Origin: CAYOMP01 sp964405075
Lineage (GTDB): Bacteria; Bacillota; Clostridia; Lachnospirales; Lachnospiraceae
DNA: 9,492 nt
Assembly (NCBI GenBank): GCA_964405075.1
Contig: CAYOMP010000109.1
Span: 1 to 9,492 of the forward strand
Direction: 5' to 3'
Below the pieces are notes generated by a model. It saw only the letters and a program-made list of their open reading frames with translations. It searched no databases and was not told the DNA's origin. The position numbers and the translations under genes were made by a program. Position 1 is the first letter of the stretch. The number at the start of each line of letters is the position of its first letter. Shown here in pieces: positions 5,111 to 9,492 of the stretch.

Positions 5111-6289
5111 ATGGAACAATTATTATCAAACAGAATCTTAAATACACCACCATCTTTTATAAGAAGTATTTTGAAAACCACTTCTGACCCGGAAATTATC
5201 TCTTTTGCCGGTGGATTACCGAATCCAATTTCTTTTCCTAAAGATAGTCTTCTTTCTTCTATGGAAAATGTTATAAATACTTATGGTGATTCGGCTTTTC
5301 AATATTCCATAACAGCCGGATTACCTGAACTTCGTCAATATATTGCTGACCGTTACAATCAAAAATATGGATTAGATTTAACAATCGACAACATTATAAT
5401 AACTACCGGTTCCCAGCAGGCTCTTGACCTGATTTCAAAAACTCTTTTGAACGAAGGCGACGGAGTTATTATAGAAAAACCCGGTTATTTAGGTGCTATT
5501 CAGGCATTTTCTCAATATATGCCTAAATTTTATCCTATAACACTCACCGAAGACGGGTTAGATATTAATCAATTGCAGACAGCACTAGAGCATAATGTAA
5601 AATTCATTTACACAGTACCAAATTTTCAAAATCCAACTGGTTTAACCTATTCAGAAAAGAATCGTGAGGATATTCGTAAGCAATTAAAGGGAAAAGACGT
5701 AATTCTAATCGAAGATGACCCTTATGGTGAATTACGTTTTGAAGGTGAAGCTTTACCATATATTGGTGCCAAACACCTTCCTAACAGCATTATTTTGGGT
5801 TCTTTTTCAAAAACAGTTACTCCTGGTATGCGTATTGGATTTATTATCTCTGAAAATACAGAATTGTTAAAATATATCTCTATTGCTAAAGAGGCAAGTG
5901 ATTTACATACTAATGTTTTTTCCCAGTATGCCATATACGATTATCTGACACACAACGATTATGACACGCATATTCAAAGCATTCGTAACCTTTACAAAAA
6001 GCAATCTGACGCTATGCTAGATGCTATAAAAGAGTATTTTCCAGATTCAGTTAAATTCACAAAACCACAAGGTGGAATGTTTTTATGGGCTACACTTCCA
6101 GAAGGAATCAGTGCATTATCAATCTTTCCTAAAGCTCTTGAAAAGAAGGTTGCCTTTGTACCGGGTGACCCATTCTATACTGATTTAAAGAACGTAAATA
6201 CAATGCGTTTGAATTTTACCAATGCAGATTGTGATACAATACGCGAAGGCATTCGTCGGTTAGGGGAATTGTTGAATAAATGTTGTTAG
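5111..6289 (+). CDS. PLP-dependent class I/II aminotransferase (LysN/2-aminoadipate type)
   Basis: A 392-residue fold-type I aminotransferase of normal length, cytosolic. It would move an amino group between an amino acid and a 2-oxo acid using PLP. Visible features are GGLPNP (34-39) near the N terminus, QYSITAGLPELR (64-75), TTGSQQALDL (98-107) at the phosphate loop, NFQNPTG with Asn174, EDDPYGEL with Asp202 and Tyr205, the Schiff-base Lys234 in SFSKTVTPGMR, and Arg366 in MRLNF for the substrate carboxylate. All catalytic residues are intact. The sequence resembles the LysN/2-aminoadipate/kynurenine transaminase group, which is broad in specificity, so the substrate is not assigned. The start has AAAGGA at 5095-5100, ten bases upstream. 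It is divergent from a MocR regulator that probably controls it; PLP or an amino substrate may be the signal. The frame is uninterrupted. Confidence 0.94.
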   Translation: MEQLLSNRILNTPPSFIRSILKTTSDPEIISFAGGLPNPISFPKDSLLSSMENVINTYGDSAFQYSITAGLPELRQYIADRYNQKYGLDLTIDNIIITTGSQQALDLISKTLLNEGDGVIIEKPGYLGAIQAFSQYMPKFYPITLTEDGLDINQLQTALEHNVKFIYTVPNFQNPTGLTYSEKNREDIRKQLKGKDVILIEDDPYGELRFEGEALPYIGAKHLPNSIILGSFSKTVTPGMRIGFIISENTELLKYISIAKEASDLHTNVFSQYAIYDYLTHNDYDTHIQSIRNLYKKQSDAMLDAIKEYFPDSVKFTKPQGGMFLWATLPEGISALSIFPKALEKKVAFVPGDPFYTDLKNVNTMRLNFTNADCDTIREGIRRLGELLNKCC

Positions 6290-6590
6290 CATGGTATTTC
6301 TAACAGTCATATAATAAATTTGTATACATATTTAAATAACAAAAGTTAGCCCAAGAACATTATTTATGTTCTCGGGCTAACAATAAAAAATAGTTACTAT
6401 TTACTAAATTCATTTTATAAATTTACTTTAGCTATTACAGTACAAATTACTTATACTTTATTATTTACAATTTAATCAGCAATAATATTAAATTCTTTTT
6501 CTAAATATACTAACATTTTTTATCTAATATCATAAACTCATGTATTATATGATATTCTTCATAAAGTTTCAAATCTTAATGACACCCTTA
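6290..6590. other. 301-bp gap without a gene
   Basis: Very AT-rich. It contains the strong stem-loop at 6345-6381. A weaker inverted repeat (AATATCATA at 6526-6534 with TATGATATT at 6548-6556, loop 13) lies 35 bases past the end of the MmcQ-GNAT gene and has no U-tract. I see no convincing coding sequence; the longest minus-strand frame with ATG in its middle is 14 codons. Confidence 0.6.
6345..6381 (-). terminator. Strong intrinsic-terminator-like stem-loop
   Basis: GTTAGCCC (6345-6352) plus AGAACAT (6354-6360) pairs with ATGTTCT (6366-6372) plus GGGCTAAC (6374-6381) around a 5-base loop. The one mismatch (A6353/C6373) becomes a G.U pair in minus-strand RNA, giving a 16-bp stem. On that strand it is followed by TTTTGTTATTT, so it suits transcripts reading leftward from the MmcQ-GNAT gene. 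It also lies 55 bases after the aminotransferase stop and may limit plus-strand readthrough. Confidence 0.7.
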
Positions 6591-7421
6591 TCACAATTTC
6601 TTTCTCATACATAATGATTCTTCCATATCTACATATGGACCATAATTTGGTATAACCTTATATCCCATTTTTTCATACAGTCTAACAGCAGCAGGTAATT
6701 TATATCCTGTTTCCAAAACTGCATATCTGAAACCTGCGATTCTTGCATCTGCCTCTAATCTGCGTACAAGCTCCTTACCAAGTCCCAATCCTCGCACTGA
6801 TTCATCCACGTAAATTCGTTTCAACTCCACTGTTTCCTCATCATATAGCTTATACGCACCACAGCCTATCGGCTTATTATCATTATATATTACAATTGTG
6901 TCATGAATACTGTCACGTTGATTGTACTTGTCGTACTTTTGTTTTTGTATTTCAACACCGACTATATTTCCAAGCACCCTATCTAACTTACCACACAACT
7001 CAACAAATGCTGGATTTTCTCCATCGGTTTTAATAAATTGATAAGAAGCAATATCTGGAATCCTTCTCTGTTCCTTTTTCGTTAAATGATTAAATATTTC
7101 ATCATAGGCTTCATCTATCATTTGAAACAATACATTTTTATCAAAATTATTCAAATCTATTGTATTCCAATATGGCTGCTGTACAGGCGGGCAATGATAA
7201 CCACGTACCACCACACCGGGATATGCTCTCCTGTAAAAGTCTGCCATATCAGGATTTGTCTTAAGGGTTACTTTAAACCAATCTTCTTTAGGTGTAAGTT
7301 GTGCAAAAATCTTTCCTGCAAGCCTATAACAGATTGGAAACTCCCCAAATGGTCTTGTTTCATATGCACAAGGTTTTGCCATACAATATTCATGTATTTC
7401 TTGCCACTCTTCTATCTTCAT
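6591..7421 (-). CDS. MmcQ/YjbR-family domain fused to a GNAT acetyltransferase
   Basis: A 276-residue two-domain protein. Residues 1-117 match the MmcQ/YjbR (CyaY-like fold, DUF419) family: the N-terminal helix, ETRPFGEFPICYRLAGKIFA, the WFKVTLKT strand, PGVVVRGYH and the closing helix LFQMIDEAYDEIF. Residues about 125-276 are a GNAT N-acetyltransferase: IGCGAYKLY, the strand VELKRIYVDESVRG, the acetyl-CoA pyrophosphate loop RGLGLGKEL (210-218), and the final motif AAVRLYEKMGYKVI. YjbR-type domains are thought to bind DNA or ligands, but their role is unsettled; the acetyl acceptor is unknown. The start at 7421 has AGAGGAG at 7431-7437. A TATAAT (7459-7464) lies upstream without a clear -35. 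The adjacent defence-like pair is on the same strand but 191 bases away, so this gene is probably transcribed separately. Domain calls are firm, function is not. Confidence 0.9.
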   Translation of the reverse strand: MKIEEWQEIHEYCMAKPCAYETRPFGEFPICYRLAGKIFAQLTPKEDWFKVTLKTNPDMADFYRRAYPGVVVRGYHCPPVQQPYWNTIDLNNFDKNVLFQMIDEAYDEIFNHLTKKEQRRIPDIASYQFIKTDGENPAFVELCGKLDRVLGNIVGVEIQKQKYDKYNQRDSIHDTIVIYNDNKPIGCGAYKLYDEETVELKRIYVDESVRGLGLGKELVRRLEADARIAGFRYAVLETGYKLPAAVRLYEKMGYKVIPNYGPYVDMEESLCMRKKL

Positions 7422-7612
7422 AATAATTTTCTCCTCTTGTATAAATTAATTACGCAAAATTATACTATACATATTTCGCGACTTTTCGTGATATTCTTCC
7501 CAGCAACATAAAAAATTATTTAAATTTGCTCAGTTAAATAAGCTTGAACATTAACTAATTCCAATAATTCTCGGGCGTTTTTCATTCCTTTTGTCTATCA
7601 TAATTAATTATT
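7422..7612. other. Gap between the TOPRIM and MmcQ-GNAT genes
   Basis: This 191-bp gap contains the -10 box and ribosome binding site of the MmcQ-GNAT gene. No intrinsic terminator for the ATPase/TOPRIM operon is visible. A 21-codon minus-strand frame (7520-7585) begins with an ATG abutting AAAAGGA; the spacing is too short for a normal start and I do not call it a gene. Confidence 0.5.
7459..7464 (-). promoter_or_regulatory. -10 box upstream of the MmcQ-GNAT gene
   Basis: A perfect TATAAT on the minus strand, 37 bases before the start codon. The hexamers at 16-18 bases upstream are poor -35 matches. An imperfect inverted repeat, TCGCGA (7476-7481) with TCGTGA (7486-7491), occupies the -35 region and might bind a regulator. 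Confidence 0.4.
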
Positions 7613-8239
7613 TCATAAAAGTCTATTTATATCCTCAATCCATCCACTGTCATCACTCTCAAACAATTTAATAAGTTTTCCAAAATTACTACTTCCAGTA
7701 ATGGAATCATCTGACTCTAGATTCCTTACTCGTTGACACATATCCACATAATTATCCTTGGTAACATATTCCATCACTTCTTTAATCTGATCTGCTCTTC
7801 CTTTATAATTTTCTACTCCGGTATACTCCTTTATTATAGGAGCGTTTGTCTTTTTTGCTGGTGATTTCAAATTTTCATCGGTCCAGTGTTTCGATATAAT
7901 CTGCATCGTACAAGGATTTCCAAATATAATTATCTCATCTGCTACATTATCATTACCATGAAACTCATTAATCTTTTGCTTAATATCCTTGTACTGTTCA
8001 TGAGGTTTCTTTTCCGTATCACAGAATATAAATACAATTTCGTCTGCTCCATTTTGGTAGCGGTCCTGATACCTCGCTGGGATATTTCCATTGCCGCTGG
8101 CATTTACCAATAAGATTTCATACTGCTCGTTCCACACTCTCAAATCATTCAAGCGATTAAGATATGCATATTCCTCATTACCTTCACAGATAATGCAAAT
8201 TTTATGCTTATCAAAGAACTTAGGGAGCTTATTTGACAT
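7613..8239 (-). CDS. TOPRIM/RloB-like protein, putative nuclease effector paired with the ATPase
   Basis: A 208-residue cytosolic protein. Strand ICIICEG (14-20) carries the conserved acidic Glu19, followed by YAYLNRL. Strand EIVFIFCDTEK (67-77) carries Asp74 and Glu76. EIIIFGNPC (102-110) followed by a hydrophobic helix recalls the NPCFE segment of RloB-family proteins. This order fits a TOPRIM-type fold such as RloB/AbiLii; the second acidic motif is DxE rather than the usual DxD. The start is ATG 8239, eleven bases inside the upstream ATPase gene, with GGGGG at 8249-8253 nine bases before it. An in-frame ATG at 8272 lacks a comparable site. Translational coupling with an AAA ATPase is the layout of AbiL and PARIS-like defence pairs, in which the TOPRIM partner is the toxic effector. 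The RloB match is by motif only; a DUF4435 relative is the alternative. Confidence 0.75.
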   Translation of the reverse strand: MSNKLPKFFDKHKICIICEGNEEYAYLNRLNDLRVWNEQYEILLVNASGNGNIPARYQDRYQNGADEIVFIFCDTEKKPHEQYKDIKQKINEFHGNDNVADEIIIFGNPCTMQIISKHWTDENLKSPAKKTNAPIIKEYTGVENYKGRADQIKEVMEYVTKDNYVDMCQRVRNLESDDSITGSSNFGKLIKLFESDDSGWIEDINRLL

Positions 8240-9492
8240 CAGCATCATCCCCCTTTTCATCTTTAATGCCAAGCAATGAATTGATTAGTTCTGGATCAGG
8301 TAGTGCTCCAAGTGCACCTTTCCTGTACTTTTCCATAACATCTGTCGTATCTCTCACCCCTTGCTGTGCTGTAAAATCAGCAAGCGAATACACATATACA
8401 CCTTCTTCATCTTTGTGAACAAACCAAATTTGCTCCTTTCTGAACAGCCTTTTGCAGTCCATAAGATTAATATCATGAACAGTAAATATCATCTGTGCAT
8501 TTGTATTTAGTTCATTATTAAACATCGCAACAATTGCTCTGGTAAGCTTAAAGTGAATACTGCTATCTAATTCATCTACAACCAAAATTCTGCCTTGTTC
8601 AAGTGCTTCTATAACATAACTGGCAATAGCCGCAATCTTTTTTGTTCCAGTTGAATCAAATAACATACTTGGTACATGTACTCCTTTATATGTGGAAACC
8701 AGTCTAATCTGGTCCATAATATTTTCTGGAATATCAAGCACTTTCTCTTCTGGTTTTTCATCACCTTCACCTGTTTTTAGTTGAATTTTATCTGCATCTA
8801 CATATTCAAAGTTATCCATATACAAGTCTGCATTTTTAATAAAATCAACAACCTTTTGCTGCAACCGATTCTTATTTTTCATAAGTTCAATCGTGTGTTT
8901 CATAGGAATATCGTTCATGTTAATAATATCAATTTTCTCTGCAAATCCAACAAGAATCTGCTTCATTTCGTTTATATGTTCAAATTTACTTGTATCAATT
9001 ACATAACACAATAGATTGTTTTTTGATATAACTGGAATCATAGCCAGCACATCTTCATCAGCACATTCATATATTTCACTAATTGTATCCTTTTTCATCC
9101 AACAAACTTCTTTTTCGTTGTTATACTGATCTTTGAATATCTCTGAAAATGATTCATATATATACTCTTCCTTTTTAGTATCATACTTAAAATCATAAGA
9201 AAACTTTCTTCCAGACGCCATAAATGTTACACCTAACTCACATACGTCCATCTTCGTAAATATATTAGGCATTAAACCGTTTTTTTCATTTAGTAGTACT
9301 CTTCTTATTGCCCTAATACACTTAATCAAACAGGTTTTTCCTGCATTATTCGGACCATATATACCTACTGTTTTGAGCACATTAAAATTATTCTCTTTAT
9401 GAACATTAGCTCCAAATTTCTTATTTCGCATATCTGCTTTCATTGAAAATGTAATGTCATCCTCAAATGCATAACAATTCTTTGCTCTTACT
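8229..9492 (-). CDS. COG1106/AAA_15-type ABC-class ATPase (5' end beyond the window)
   Basis: The frame is open to the right edge: 420 codons are visible and the true start is outside. The residues before the first visible Met (9443) read VRAKNCYAFEDDITFS, the typical first strand of COG1106/AAA_15 ATPases, so only a few residues are probably missing. Counting from Met 9443: Walker A GPNNAGKT (30-37), a long helical insertion (about 100-240), signature-like DSTGTKK (263-269), Walker B ILVVDELD (286-293) with Glu291, the H-loop HD at 323-324, and the family's C-terminal YRKGALGALPD. This class of SMC/ABC-like ATPase commonly partners a nuclease in phage defence (AbiLi, RloA, AriA of PARIS, OLD). 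Its stop overlaps the start of the TOPRIM gene, so the two are translated together. Family firm; defence role inferred. Confidence 0.9.
   Translation of the reverse strand, partial: VRAKNCYAFEDDITFSMKADMRNKKFGANVHKENNFNVLKTVGIYGPNNAGKTCLIKCIRAIRRVLLNEKNGLMPNIFTKMDVCELGVTFMASGRKFSYDFKYDTKKEEYIYESFSEIFKDQYNNEKEVCWMKKDTISEIYECADEDVLAMIPVISKNNLLCYVIDTSKFEHINEMKQILVGFAEKIDIINMNDIPMKHTIELMKNKNRLQQKVVDFIKNADLYMDNFEYVDADKIQLKTGEGDEKPEEKVLDIPENIMDQIRLVSTYKGVHVPSMLFDSTGTKKIAAIASYVIEALEQGRILVVDELDSSIHFKLTRAIVAMFNNELNTNAQMIFTVHDINLMDCKRLFRKEQIWFVHKDEEGVYVYSLADFTAQQGVRDTTDVMEKYRKGALGALPDPELINSLLGIKDEKGDDADVK
8249..8257 (-). promoter_or_regulatory. Ribosome binding site inside the ATPase gene that fixes the TOPRIM start
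   Basis: AAAAGGGGG on the minus strand ends nine bases before ATG 8239. It lies within the last codons of the ATPase gene, so the downstream gene is translationally coupled. Confidence 0.65.

Noticed and set aside
7471..7494. TCGCGA/TCGTGA repeat as a possible copy of the 2212-2331 element, which also has TCACGA/TCGTGA arms
   Set aside because: The shared sequence is only six to seven bases and the surrounding hairpins are absent.
7568..7576. TTCTCGGGC shared with the terminator stem at 6369-6377
   Set aside because: A 9-base match without its pairing partner at the second site; probably chance.
7520..7585. 21-codon minus-strand frame between TOPRIM and MmcQ-GNAT genes
   Set aside because: The purine-rich stretch abuts the ATG with no spacing and there is no recognisable product; could be a peptide or remnant but not supported.
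8240..8272. Longer TOPRIM protein starting at ATG 8272
   Set aside because: No good ribosome binding site there, while ATG 8239 has GGGGG nine bases upstream and overlaps the ATPase stop in the usual coupled manner.

Overview
The window is AT-rich, densely coded DNA with strong AGGAGG-type ribosome binding sites, TTGACA/TATAAT-like promoters and proteins of clostridial character. A fused FeoA-FeoB iron transporter and a MocR/aminotransferase pair fit a low-GC anaerobic Firmicute, most likely of the Lachnospiraceae. That placement is inferred from protein style and composition. No rRNA, tRNA, CRISPR array, transposase or integrase is visible.

Layout. Positions 1-1105 (minus) hold the first 368 codons of a FeoA-FeoB ferrous iron transporter that runs off the left edge, preceded by a good promoter overlapped by a Fur-box-like inverted repeat. 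Positions 1230-2180 (minus) hold a membrane-anchored alpha/beta hydrolase with a GTG start. Positions 2212-2331 hold a compact, highly structured sequence bounded by 10-bp direct repeats. Positions 2470-3154 (plus) hold a helical protein and a small Cys/His-rich protein, probably one operon. Positions 3290-6289 hold a divergent pair, a MocR-type GntR/aminotransferase regulator (minus) and a class I/II aminotransferase (plus), around a 417-bp intergenic region rich in direct repeats and palindromes. Positions 6591-7421 (minus) hold a two-domain MmcQ/YjbR-GNAT protein. Positions 7613-9492 (minus) hold an overlapping pair, a COG1106-type AAA ATPase (cut by the right edge) and a TOPRIM/RloB-like protein.

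How the genes work together. The ATPase/TOPRIM pair has the architecture of AbiL- and PARIS-like anti-phage systems and is the best candidate for an under-described system. The MocR regulator and aminotransferase very probably form a regulator-target unit in amino-acid or amine metabolism, with the intergenic repeats as candidate operators. The feoAB gene is probably iron-repressed. The remaining genes are independent accessory functions.

Several naive start codons are wrong. The two plus-strand small genes start at 2470 and 2948, the TOPRIM gene starts at 8239 inside the end of the ATPase gene, and the ATPase has no start in the window.
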